Positions 1-6,360 of a stretch of 64,000 nucleotides of DNA are shown piece by piece (position 1 is the stretch's first letter; every line of letters begins with the position of its first letter). The notes below the pieces were generated by a model. That model had not been told where the DNA came from and did no database searches. It saw only the letters and a list, made by a program, of their open reading frames with translations. The DNA comes from Actinocrispum wychmicini. Its GTDB lineage: Bacteria > Actinomycetota > Actinomycetes > Mycobacteriales > Pseudonocardiaceae. The position numbers and the translations under genes were made by a program. The DNA is taken from assembly GCF_004345645.1 (NCBI RefSeq), contig NZ_SLWS01000012.1, positions 356,763 to 420,762 of the forward strand, written 5' to 3'.

Positions 1-1
1 G

Positions 2-583
2 CAGTTACCGCCGGAGTCCACCAAGGTTCAGGTGAAGGGTGACGAGGTCATCGGGAAGACCGCCGAGATCCTCACCAAGCTGTTCGACGTCACCGCCACG
101 AAGGACTGGACGAACTGCGCGGCCAAGGCGAACGTGGTCGTGGACGGTCAGCCGCTGCTCTCGGACGTTCCGGTGAGCTATTTGCTGTTCCTGGAGAAGC
201 AACTGGTCGACCTCCTGACGTTTGTTCGTAAACTCCCTGTCCTTGACGCGGCGGAAACCTGGGAGTATGACGCGTCGGCCGACTGCTGGGCGACCGAGCC
301 GGTACAGACCGTGCGCACCAAGAAGATTCCGCGGAACCACGTGAAGGCGGAGGCGACCGAGAAGCACCCGGCCCAGGTCGAGGTGTACTACGAGGACGTG
401 GTGGTCGGCTACTGGAAGACCGTGAAGTTCTCCGGCGCGATGCCGGCGAAGCGGATCAACGAGCTGGTCGAGCGGGTGGAAAAGCTCCAGCTGGCGGTGA
501 AGTTCGCCCGTGAGGAGGCCAACAACACCGACGTGACCGAGCAGAAGGCCGGCAAGAAGGTGTTCGACTACCTGTTCGCGTAA
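2..583 (+). CDS. Uncharacterised DUF7873-like protein, 5' end missing
   Basis: The frame is open from base 2, so the gene begins outside the window; the GTG at 32 sits inside ordinary coding sequence and is not the likely start. The visible 193 residues are soluble, charged and rich in Lys and Glu, with no signal peptide or membrane segment. Recognisable blocks are VTATKDWTNC, SYLLFLEKQL, RKIPRNHVKAEATEKHPAQV-like sequence and a C-terminal VFDYLFA. I recall this as the actinobacterial family annotated DUF7873, whose function is unknown; the family name is from memory. A promoter for the structured RNA begins within 6 nt of its stop codon, so the gene and the RNA are intimate neighbours and could work together, which is inference. 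Confidence 0.75.
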   Translation, partial: QLPPESTKVQVKGDEVIGKTAEILTKLFDVTATKDWTNCAAKANVVVDGQPLLSDVPVSYLLFLEKQLVDLLTFVRKLPVLDAAETWEYDASADCWATEPVQTVRTKKIPRNHVKAEATEKHPAQVEVYYEDVVVGYWKTVKFSGAMPAKRINELVERVEKLQLAVKFAREEANNTDVTEQKAGKKVFDYLFA

Positions 584-588
584 AACCT

Positions 589-618
589 TTGCCATCCGGC
601 CGATCCGTACGATAAACT
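589..618 (+). promoter_or_regulatory. Candidate promoter of the tRNA-like RNA
   Basis: TTGCCA (589-594) and TAAACT (613-618) are separated by 18 bp, an acceptable sigma-70-type pair directly after the stop codon of the upstream gene. Transcription from it would start near 625 and run into the tRNA-like RNA. Without this promoter the RNA would have to be processed from the upstream mRNA. Read by eye; no experimental support. Confidence 0.4.
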
Positions 619-689
619 ACCCGGGCGCAAGGAGCGCAAGCTGAGTCTGAATGTCAGTTTGATAGGGTGTGGCACACACCACGTGCCCG

Positions 690-765
690 TCCAGTACAGT
701 GGAGGTTCGAATCCTCCTCCCGCCATTTCCGTGGCGGGGTGGCCCAACGGGTAGAGGCAGCTGGA
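690..765 (+). ncRNA. Permuted tRNA-like module 1
   Basis: Order read on the + strand: anticodon-stem 3' strand TCCAGT (690-695), 5-nt variable loop (696-700), T stem GGAGG/CCTCC around TTCGAAT (701-717), acceptor 3' strand TCCCGCC plus discriminator A (718-725), a short linker, acceptor 5' strand GGCGGGG (733-739), T8-G9, D arm with GCC/GGC stem and a GG pair in the loop (742-758), and anticodon-stem 5' strand GCTGGA (760-765). The acceptor pairs over 7 bp with one G-U, and A725-T732 plus T726-G731 can extend it to a UUCC-capped hairpin. The anticodon stem pairs over 6 positions with one G-U. A second TCCAGT at 792-797 could pair with the same GCTGGA. Confidence 0.8.
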
Positions 766-844
766 CCCCGCAAGGAACGTCAAACTATCGCTCCAGTTTC
801 AGTATTCGCCGCCGAACGCCAGGTCGACCGGGTACGGACGACCG

Positions 845-916
845 CCGCTGAGATGCCAGTTCAATTCTGGCCGGCCACGCTTCAGGTGGCCGTGGTCTAA
901 AGGAAAGACACAGCGG
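845..916 (+). ncRNA. Permuted tRNA-like module 2
   Basis: Same permuted order as module 1: anticodon-stem 3' strand CCGCTG (845-850), 4-nt variable loop, T stem GCCAG/CTGGC around TTCAATT (855-871), acceptor 3' strand CGGCCAC (872-878), 7-nt loop GCTTCAG, acceptor 5' strand GTGGCCG (886-892), T8-G9, D arm GTCT/AGAC with loop AAAGGAA (895-909), A26, and anticodon-stem 5' strand CAGCGG (911-916). Acceptor (7 bp), T stem (5 bp), D stem (4 bp) and anticodon stem (6 bp) are all perfect Watson-Crick pairs, and the GG and TTC residues needed for the D-loop/T-loop contact are present. The bases differ from module 1 at most stem positions while pairing is kept, which is compensatory variation. Confidence 0.8.
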
Positions 917-976
917 AACTGAAGAATGATCCACACCCTTAAACGTGTTGGCGTGTGAAATGGGCGGCACAACGAG

Positions 977-1003
977 GCCCGGGGAATGGCTACTTCCCCG
1001 GGC
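977..1003 (+). terminator. Hairpin terminator of the tRNA-like RNA
   Basis: GCCCGGGGAA (977-986) and TTCCCCGGGC (994-1003) form a perfect 10-bp stem with a 7-nt loop. There is no T tract, as is common for actinobacterial terminators. It ends 30 bp before the chosen start of the next gene and so separates the RNA from that gene. Confidence 0.7.
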
Positions 1004-1033
1004 TTCACCATGTGCGGACTATGCTGGCCGCTG

Positions 1034-1939
1034 ATGCGACAGGATCTGATGTACGACGCGCTGGCCGGCCTGTCCGTGGGGGACGCGCTGGGCGCCCAGT
1101 TCTTCATGGTCGGCAGGTCGGTCGAGGCGCTGGCCGCCGGGCGACCGCCGGCGGGACCGTGGGAGTGGACCGACGACACCGAGATGGCGTGCAACCTGGT
1201 CGCCGAACTCCGGGATCACGGCGAGATCGACCAGGACCGGCTGGCGGCGACGTTCGCGGACAGGTCCGACACATACCGCGGTTACGGCGCCGGGGCGGTG
1301 GTCATCCTGCACAAAATCCGCGACGGCGTCCCGTGGCGGGCGGCGGCGGGCGCGGCTTTCGGCGGCCAGGGGTCGTGCGGGAACGGCGCCGCGATGCGGA
1401 TCGCCCCGCTGGGCGCGTATTTCGCCGACGATCCGGACAAGGCCGTCACGCAGGCGAAACTCTCCGCCGAGGTGACGCACCAGCACCCCGAGGGCATCGT
1501 CGGCGGCGTCGCGATCGCGGTCGCGGCGGCCGAGGCGGCCCGAGCCCGATCCACCAGCATCGCGCCACGTGACCTCCTGGACTCGGTCCTGGACCGCGTC
1601 GACGGCGGCCAGACCAAACGACTGATCACCCGCGCTCGGACCCTGCTTCGGAATTCGGCCGAAGAGGCCGCGTACGAACTCGGCAACGGCTCCCGCGTCA
1701 CCGCGCAGGACACTGTCCCGTTCACGTTGTGGGTCGCGGCGAACTTCCTGACCGACTACCCGGCGGCGATCACCACGTGCGTGCGGGCCGGCGGGGACGT
1801 CGACACCACATCCGCGATCGTCGGCGGGATCGTCGCCGCGCACACCGGCGAGGTCCCCGAGGAGTGGCTGGCGGCCCGTGAGCCGTTGCCGGCGTGGTCG
1901 CTCACTTCCCCTGATACGTCAACAGGTCCGAAACCGTGA
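1034..1939 (+). CDS. ADP-ribosylglycohydrolase (DraG/ARH family)
   Basis: A 301-residue cytoplasmic enzyme expected to remove ADP-ribose from proteins or nucleic acids. It shows the family's metal-site motifs: WTDDTE (45-50), GNGAAMR (116-122) and GGDVDTTSA (253-261), plus the N-terminal AGLSVGDALGA. The ATG at 986 would start inside the terminator hairpin of the preceding RNA; the ATG at 1034 places the conserved glycine-rich start at the usual distance, and the ATG at 1049 is a further alternative. It overlaps the convergent deacetylase gene by 38 bp at its 3' end. Reversible ADP-ribosylation is a recurring theme in bacterial RNA-repair neighbourhoods; a link to the adjacent RNA is inference. 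The substrate cannot be read from sequence. Confidence 0.9.
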   Translation: MRQDLMYDALAGLSVGDALGAQFFMVGRSVEALAAGRPPAGPWEWTDDTEMACNLVAELRDHGEIDQDRLAATFADRSDTYRGYGAGAVVILHKIRDGVPWRAAAGAAFGGQGSCGNGAAMRIAPLGAYFADDPDKAVTQAKLSAEVTHQHPEGIVGGVAIAVAAAEAARARSTSIAPRDLLDSVLDRVDGGQTKRLITRARTLLRNSAEEAAYELGNGSRVTAQDTVPFTLWVAANFLTDYPAAITTCVRAGGDVDTTSAIVGGIVAAHTGEVPEEWLAAREPLPAWSLTSPDTSTGPKP

Positions 1940-2717
1940 CGAAGCGGTATCCGGCGGCCTTCAGGCGGTCGATGATCGGCGGGACAGCGAGGCGGGTCTG
2001 CTCCCGTCCGGCGTACATGCCGTGCAGCAGGATGATCGACCCCGGCCGGGTGTGCTCGACGGTGAAGTCCACGATCCGCTGGGCGCTGGCGTCGATTTCC
2101 GGATAGGTGTTCGGCTCGACGTCCCACATGATCGTCTTCCGGTGGTGCTGGTCGAGGTAGTACGGCAGCGCCAGCAGCTTCTTTCCGTTCGGCGGCCGGA
2201 ACGTGATCTCGCCCTGGTAGCCGGCCTGCCGGATGAGCGCGTCGGTCTTCTCCACCTCCTCGGCCACGAAACCGGGTGTCACGAACACCATGCGCTCATG
2301 GGAGTACGTGTGGTTGCCCAGCTCGTGCCCGGCCGCGGCGATCGCCCTGGCCAGGTCGGGATGGTTCGCCATGTCCCGGCCGATCAGGTAGAACGTGGCC
2401 GGCACCTGGGCGCGGGCGAGTGCGTCCAGCAGCTGCCCGGCCCCGGCGGGATCCGGGCCGTCATCGAACGTCACCGCGACCACCTTGGCCGAGGTGTCCA
2501 CCCGGTCGGTCAGACCGCCGAAGAACTGGAACGACCGGGCATTGGTGATGGCCTGCAGTCCGAACAGCGAAGCGACGAGCACCACCACGGTGACCAGACC
2601 GGCGATCGTCCACTTCCGGGCGCGGCGGGAAGAAGGAAGAAACGCACGGCAATCATCCTGGCCGGTCACGCCCAGTGACCGAAGAGTCGTGGCACCGATG
2701 GGCCGTGTCCTGCTCAC
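1902..2717 (-). CDS. Membrane-anchored polysaccharide deacetylase (NodB domain)
   Basis: A 271-residue protein with a basic N terminus, one membrane anchor at about 37-58 and an extracellular NodB-type deacetylase domain. The metal-binding motifs TFDDGP (83-88) and NHTYSH (135-140) are present, as is the later RPPNG motif. It should remove acetyl groups from a cell-surface polymer such as peptidoglycan or an N-acetylglucosamine glycan; which polymer is unknown. The GTG start overlaps the TGA of the upstream SRPBCC gene (GTGA), so the two are translationally coupled and probably share the promoter near 3110-3150. The N-terminal 35 residues are unusually long, so an internal start remains possible. 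Confidence 0.88.
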   Translation of the reverse strand: MSRTRPIGATTLRSLGVTGQDDCRAFLPSSRRARKWTIAGLVTVVVLVASLFGLQAITNARSFQFFGGLTDRVDTSAKVVAVTFDDGPDPAGAGQLLDALARAQVPATFYLIGRDMANHPDLARAIAAAGHELGNHTYSHERMVFVTPGFVAEEVEKTDALIRQAGYQGEITFRPPNGKKLLALPYYLDQHHRKTIMWDVEPNTYPEIDASAQRIVDFTVEHTRPGSIILLHGMYAGREQTRLAVPPIIDRLKAAGYRFVTVSDLLTYQGK

Positions 2718-3112
2718 CGCTCCAGGGCGTCGATCACCTTGTCCATCACGGCCTTCCAGTGGTCACGCTGACGGCTGCGTTCGTCGGCGTCGGCGAGCCA
2801 TTCCTGGTGGAACCGCAGCATCGTCTTCGCGCCGTCGCCCCGCATGGCCACCTGGACCGTGGTGTCGTGGTCCCAGTCCTTCGGTCGCCACGTGAGCCGG
2901 ACGCGGTCGTGTTCGTGCAGGCTACGCACCTCACCCACAGTTCCGCCGGTGGTCCGGTAGGGCTGCTTCGGCGCCAGCTCGACGCCGTCGCCCAGCCACA
3001 CCGACAGTCCGGCCGGACTCAGCAGGAACTCCCACACGACGTCCACCGGGTACGGGAGCGTCCTGGACACCCCGATGGTGAAGCCGACGTCCTTGGTCTC
3101 TCCGACGACCAT
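2714..3112 (-). CDS. SRPBCC/AHSA1-type small protein
   Basis: A 132-residue soluble protein of the START-like helix-grip fold. The pattern FTIGVSRTLPYPVDVVWEFL, then VWLGDG, and a C-terminal HWKAVMDKVIDALE helix are typical of AHSA1/SRPBCC members that bind hydrophobic ligands. No catalytic residues can be assigned. It is the first gene of a two-gene unit with the polysaccharide deacetylase and faces the CGNR regulator across a 43-bp gap that holds a palindrome reaching both start codons, so repression by that regulator is likely (inference). Confidence 0.82.
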   Translation of the reverse strand: MVVGETKDVGFTIGVSRTLPYPVDVVWEFLLSPAGLSVWLGDGVELAPKQPYRTTGGTVGEVRSLHEHDRVRLTWRPKDWDHDTTVQVAMRGDGAKTMLRFHQEWLADADERSRQRDHWKAVMDKVIDALER

Positions 3113-3158
3113 GTAACCCCCTTAGTCAGTTAACGACACCGACTATAGTGGTTACATG
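3110..3158. promoter_or_regulatory. Inverted repeat covering both divergent start codons
   Basis: CATGTAACC (3110-3118) and GGTTACATG (3150-3158) are perfect inverted copies and contain the ATGs of the two divergent genes. Inside lie TAGTC (3123-3127) / GACTA (3141-3145) and GTTAAC (3129-3134). On the + strand TATAGT (3144-3149) lies 6 nt before the ATG, so the CGNR gene may be leaderless. The symmetry suggests an operator controlling both genes, most simply bound by the CGNR protein itself. Confidence 0.5.
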
Positions 3159-3755
3159 GCGAAGGGCACAAGGACGCTGACCGGCCGCACGGGTGAGACG
3201 TACCGGTTCGACCCCGGCAGCCTGTGCCTGGAGTTGCTGCTCACCGGCGGCCCCGGCCCGTACGGCCACTTCGAGATCCTGCACTCCGCCGCGGATCTGG
3301 CGGCGTGGCTCGTCGAGTCGCGACTGGCGCTGGCTGTCGCGTTCACCGAGGACGATCTCAGGATCACGACCAGGGAGCTGGCCGCCGTCAAGGATCTTCG
3401 GGACACGATGCATCGCGTGGCCCCCGCGGTCGCCCGCGACGAACCGCTACATTCCGAGGATCTCGAACACTTGAACGCGTGGGTCACGGACACGCCGAGG
3501 CCCCGCGTCGTCCCGGAGACCCGCGTTCTCGGCTGGTCCACGCCGATCACCGGCACCCAGATCCGCGGCGCACTGGCGAGGGAGGCCGTGGACCTGGTCA
3601 CCGACTTGGCGGCCCGCGTGCACGAATGCACCGCGAACGACTGCCGCCTGCTGTTCCTGGACACGTCCCGATCGGGGAACCGCCGCTGGTGCTCGATGGA
3701 ACGTTGCGGCAACCGCAACAAGGTACGCAGTTACCGCGCCCGCGCCGACCAATAG
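3156..3755 (+). CDS. CGNR zinc-finger regulator with ABATE-like domain
   Basis: A 199-residue protein of the ABATE/CGNR family. The N-terminal part has the stress-regulator-like ABATE fold and the C terminus carries a four-cysteine zinc finger, C158, C163, C179 and C184, with the eponymous CGNR at 184-187 and a basic tail. The family is regarded as DNA-binding transcriptional regulation. The gene lies opposite the SRPBCC/deacetylase unit and shares a symmetric intergenic element with it. It has little or no leader, and its 3' end overlaps the convergent acetyltransferase by 25 bp. Confidence 0.88.
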   Translation: MAKGTRTLTGRTGETYRFDPGSLCLELLLTGGPGPYGHFEILHSAADLAAWLVESRLALAVAFTEDDLRITTRELAAVKDLRDTMHRVAPAVARDEPLHSEDLEHLNAWVTDTPRPRVVPETRVLGWSTPITGTQIRGALAREAVDLVTDLAARVHECTANDCRLLFLDTSRSGNRRWCSMERCGNRNKVRSYRARADQ

Positions 3756-4246
3756 GCATCGACAGTCAGTGCGTACTCGACCTCGCCGTGCTCGGTGCCG
3801 TCGATCGGGTCGTCCCAGTCCAGGTGGAACGTTCGCACGTAGACCAGGCCCGACCTCTCCATCACCCGACGGGACGCGGTGTTGACCGCCATGGTCTGCG
3901 CCCACACCCGGCGTAACCCGTCAGCGAATCCCTTGTCCACCAACGCTTTTGAGCCTTCGGTGGCGTATCCCCGGCCCCAGCTCGCGGCCCGCAGCCGGTA
4001 CCCGAGCTCGGCTTCCCCTTCGCCGGTGGACACCAGCGCGAACCAGCCCACGAACTCCCCCGTGGCTCGTTCGATCGCGGCCCAGCGCCCGGGACGCAGC
4101 ATCTTCTGGACGACCTCGGCGCGTGGGGTCGGGTCGCCTCCGGTGAGGAACCGCATCACCCGCGGATCACTGTCCAGCTCGACCAAGAAGTCCACATCGG
4201 ACTCGGTGACCGGGCGCAGCACCAGCCGTTCCGTCTCCACCAGCAC
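3731..4246 (-). CDS. GNAT-family N-acetyltransferase (RimJ/RimL-like)
   Basis: A 171-residue acetyl-CoA-dependent acetyltransferase of the RimJ/RimL/Acetyltransf_3 type, starting with the characteristic ETERLVLRPVTESD. The acetyl-CoA loop is in SWGRGYATEG (89-98), and the late NTASRRVMERSGL motif is clear. The frame is open upstream to 4756, but that extension is antisense to the oxidoreductase gene and lacks GNAT features; the GTG at 4246 is chosen because the domain starts there. The substrate may be a protein N terminus, a small molecule or an antibiotic; it cannot be decided. Confidence 0.88.
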   Translation of the reverse strand: MLVETERLVLRPVTESDVDFLVELDSDPRVMRFLTGGDPTPRAEVVQKMLRPGRWAAIERATGEFVGWFALVSTGEGEAELGYRLRAASWGRGYATEGSKALVDKGFADGLRRVWAQTMAVNTASRRVMERSGLVYVRTFHLDWDDPIDGTEHGEVEYALTVDAYWSARAR

Positions 4247-4286
4247 AGACCGATGATCCGGTCGACCGGCCGGGGCCGCAACCGGA

Positions 4287-5333
4287 TTAGTTGGCCGCCC
4301 ATGCGGCGCCGCGGGTGACGAACTCCTTGAACCGGGCGGAGGCCCGGCCGGTGAGCACCGCCCGGCGCGGGGTGTCGTCGAACCGGGTGAACTGGGTGAC
4401 GCCGTCCCTGCGGCCGAGGCTGATGTTCTGCCAGACGTACCGGAAGCGAACGGGTTTCGACTCGCGGCCGGCCAACGCGCGGGCCATGTCCGACGCGACG
4501 AACGCCCCCATCGGCATCCCGGTCTGGCATGCCATGCGCGCCCCGGCGACCGCCGCGTCCCCGATGGCGTACACGTCCGGGTGGGACAGCGAGCGGAGCC
4601 GGTCGTCCACCTGGATCCGGTCATGCCGGTCGACAGCGAGTCCGGCTTCGGCGGCCAGCGGCGGCACCCGGAATCCCGCCGCCCAGACGACGGCGTCGCA
4701 CTGCAGGTTCCTACCGTCCGCCAACAACAGGTCGTGTGCGCCCACTTTGACGACACGGCCTTCGCACACGTCGATTCCCATGCGCTCGAACGAGCTGTGC
4801 AGATGCCGTTGCGCGCGTTTGCTCAGCCAGCCGCCGACCGGGCCGTGGGACGCCAAGGTGACGCGCACGTTGGTTTCGGCGAGTTCGGCCGCGGTCTCGA
4901 TGCCGGTCAATCCGCCGCCGACCACGATCGCCGTGTCCAGGCTGGGCACGCGGTCACGCAGCCTGAGCGCGTGATCGAGGTCGGCGACGGCGTACGCGTG
5001 CGCGCGGACACCCGGGACGGAGTCCAGGTCAGGGCCGCTGCCCAACGCGTACACGAGAGTGTCGTAGTCCAGTGTGGTCTGGCCGAGGTGAACGGTCTTG
5101 GCGGCGAGGTCGATGGCGGTGACCGTGGCCACGACGAGCCCGTCCGGCGGCAGCGGGCGGGCCGGCAGGTCCTGGCCGGCGGCGAGCTGGTGCAGCCGGA
5201 CCCGTTCGACGAACCGGTCGGTCCGGTTGACCAGAGTCACCTCGACGTCGGTACGGCGCAGCAGCCGGGTGGCGCGTTTCGCGGCGGTCCGGCCCGCGTA
5301 CCCGGCACCAAGGATCACGATGCGGTGGGTCAT
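4287..5333 (-). CDS. FAD-dependent NAD(P)H oxidoreductase (NDH-2-like)
   Basis: A 348-residue pyridine-nucleotide-disulfide-type oxidoreductase. The FAD dinucleotide-binding motif is at 7-14 (ILGAGYAG), the NAD(P)H motif at 137-144 (VVGGGLTG), and the second FAD motif VYAIGDA at 254-260. The C-terminal part resembles type II NADH dehydrogenases, but no membrane helix is evident. It lies 45 nt downstream of an ECF41-type sigma factor gene. ECF41 sigma factors are characteristically paired with carboxymuconolactone decarboxylases, oxidoreductases or epimerases (COE proteins), so this is the expected regulatory partner and target. Confidence 0.88.
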   Translation of the reverse strand: MTHRIVILGAGYAGRTAAKRATRLLRRTDVEVTLVNRTDRFVERVRLHQLAAGQDLPARPLPPDGLVVATVTAIDLAAKTVHLGQTTLDYDTLVYALGSGPDLDSVPGVRAHAYAVADLDHALRLRDRVPSLDTAIVVGGGLTGIETAAELAETNVRVTLASHGPVGGWLSKRAQRHLHSSFERMGIDVCEGRVVKVGAHDLLLADGRNLQCDAVVWAAGFRVPPLAAEAGLAVDRHDRIQVDDRLRSLSHPDVYAIGDAAVAGARMACQTGMPMGAFVASDMARALAGRESKPVRFRYVWQNISLGRRDGVTQFTRFDDTPRRAVLTGRASARFKEFVTRGAAWAAN

Positions 5334-5378
5334 GCCGATATGAACCGGCCAGCGCCTCGGCCCGTGACGTGACGCCGG

Positions 5379-6251
5379 TCACTTCGCCTGGGTGTCGGCG
5401 TACGCGAGCTTGGCCGGGCTGACCACGAGCCGTAGCGCGACAACGAGACCGTCCTGGATCTCGGGCGCGAAGACCGCCGCCAACCCGTCGCCGAACCGCA
5501 CCAACGCGGCTGGTTGCCCATTGACCTCGGCGACCTCGGCTGCGACCAACGTGGCTTCCGGCCGGGCATGGAACCCCAGGAGGTACCGCAGAACCTTGGT
5601 CTTCCCCACGATCGGCCGCCGAGCCGCGGTGGTCGTCCCGCCACCGTCCGCCCAGGACACCACGTCGTCGGCCAGCAACCGCTCCAGGCCGGCCATGTCC
5701 CCGTCGAGGGTCGCGGCCAGAAACCGGTCCACGATCCGCCGGTGCTGCCCCTGGTCGGCCGCGAACCGCCGGCGCGTCTCGGCGATGTGCTTGCGTGCCC
5801 GGCTGTGCAGCTGACGGGAGTGCGCCTCGTCGACGTCAAGGATCTCGGCGATCTCCCGATGCGGATGCCCGAACGCCTCCCGCAGCACGAAAACCGCCCG
5901 CTCGGGCGGACTGAGCCGCTCCAGCACCACGAGAAAACCCAACGACACCAGGTCCCGCTGCTCGACCGTCTCAAGTGGCCCCAACACACCCCCGGCGGTC
6001 AACACCGGCTCCGGCAACCACGCACCCACATACCGTTCCCGCGTCACCCGGGCCGACGCCAACCGGTTCAGACACAGGTTGGTGACCACCTTCGTCAGCC
6101 ACGCCGCCGGCACTTCCACCCGATCCGCCTTGTGCCAGCGGAGAAACGCGTCCTGCACCACATCCTCGGCCTCGACCGCCGACCCCAGCATCCGGTAGGC
6201 CACCCCGAACAGCCGAGGCCGTTGCTCCTCGAACACACCCACCTCGGCCAC
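5379..6251 (-). CDS. ECF41-type (SigJ-like) RNA polymerase sigma factor
   Basis: A 290-residue ECF sigma factor: region 2 at about 7-75 (FGVAYRMLGS, DVVQDAFLRW), region 4 at about 105-160 (LSPPERAVFVLREAFG, then a helix-turn-helix), and a SnoaL-like C-terminal domain at about 168-290. The C-terminal extension is the ECF41 hallmark; it carries DGGG (202-205) as in the conserved DGGGK motif and VSPAKL (277-282) in place of the NPDKL motif. In this group the extension acts as a built-in regulator and no anti-sigma factor is needed. The GTG start lies inside a short palindrome. Confidence 0.9.
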   Translation of the reverse strand: MAEVGVFEEQRPRLFGVAYRMLGSAVEAEDVVQDAFLRWHKADRVEVPAAWLTKVVTNLCLNRLASARVTRERYVGAWLPEPVLTAGGVLGPLETVEQRDLVSLGFLVVLERLSPPERAVFVLREAFGHPHREIAEILDVDEAHSRQLHSRARKHIAETRRRFAADQGQHRRIVDRFLAATLDGDMAGLERLLADDVVSWADGGGTTTAARRPIVGKTKVLRYLLGFHARPEATLVAAEVAEVNGQPAALVRFGDGLAAVFAPEIQDGLVVALRLVVSPAKLAYADTQAK

Positions 6252-6262
6252 AGTTCAACTGT
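6250..6262. promoter_or_regulatory. Palindrome at the sigma factor start codon
   Basis: ACAGTT-c-AACTGT is a perfect 6+1+6 inverted repeat that overlaps the GTG start of the ECF41 sigma factor. It could be an operator or an RNA hairpin that controls initiation. No ECF41-type promoter (TGTCACA, then CGTC) was seen directly upstream. Confidence 0.3.
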
Positions 6263-6360
6263 ACGGGTGTGTCGTTCGGACCAGCGGATGTGTCTGGATG
6301 GCTGACTTGCCCGACGGCGGCCATACGGTTACATGGAGATGCCCGAACCAAGGGGGGACA

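Larger units (their letters stand above)
625..1003 (+). ncRNA. Structured RNA with two tandem circularly permuted tRNA-like modules (YrlA-like)
   Basis: This intergenic stretch holds two tRNA-like folds (690-765 and 845-916), each with its 3' half before its 5' half. A long-range stem AGGGTGTGG (664-672) / CCACACCCT (931-939), 9 perfect base pairs, closes the region and is extended outward by CAGTTT (655-660) against AAAC-g-TG (941-947). Between the modules GGTCG-a-CCG / CGG-a-CGACC (822-843) forms a hairpin with a GGTA loop. A local hairpin GGTGTG / CACACC (666-680) competes with the closing stem. A terminator hairpin ends the unit. Known parallel: the effector-binding part of bacterial YrlA RNAs mimics tRNA with its acceptor ends joined by a loop and its other end continued into the Ro-binding stem. 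Neither module has U33 or a normal anticodon loop, so a decoding role is unlikely. No Ro (TROVE) gene is visible in the window. Transcript ends are inferred. Confidence 0.75.

Noticed and set aside
690..916. Two ordinary tRNA genes
   Set aside because: The halves occur in reversed order and each acceptor strand pairs only with the strand on the other side of a short loop; no linear tRNA can be drawn.
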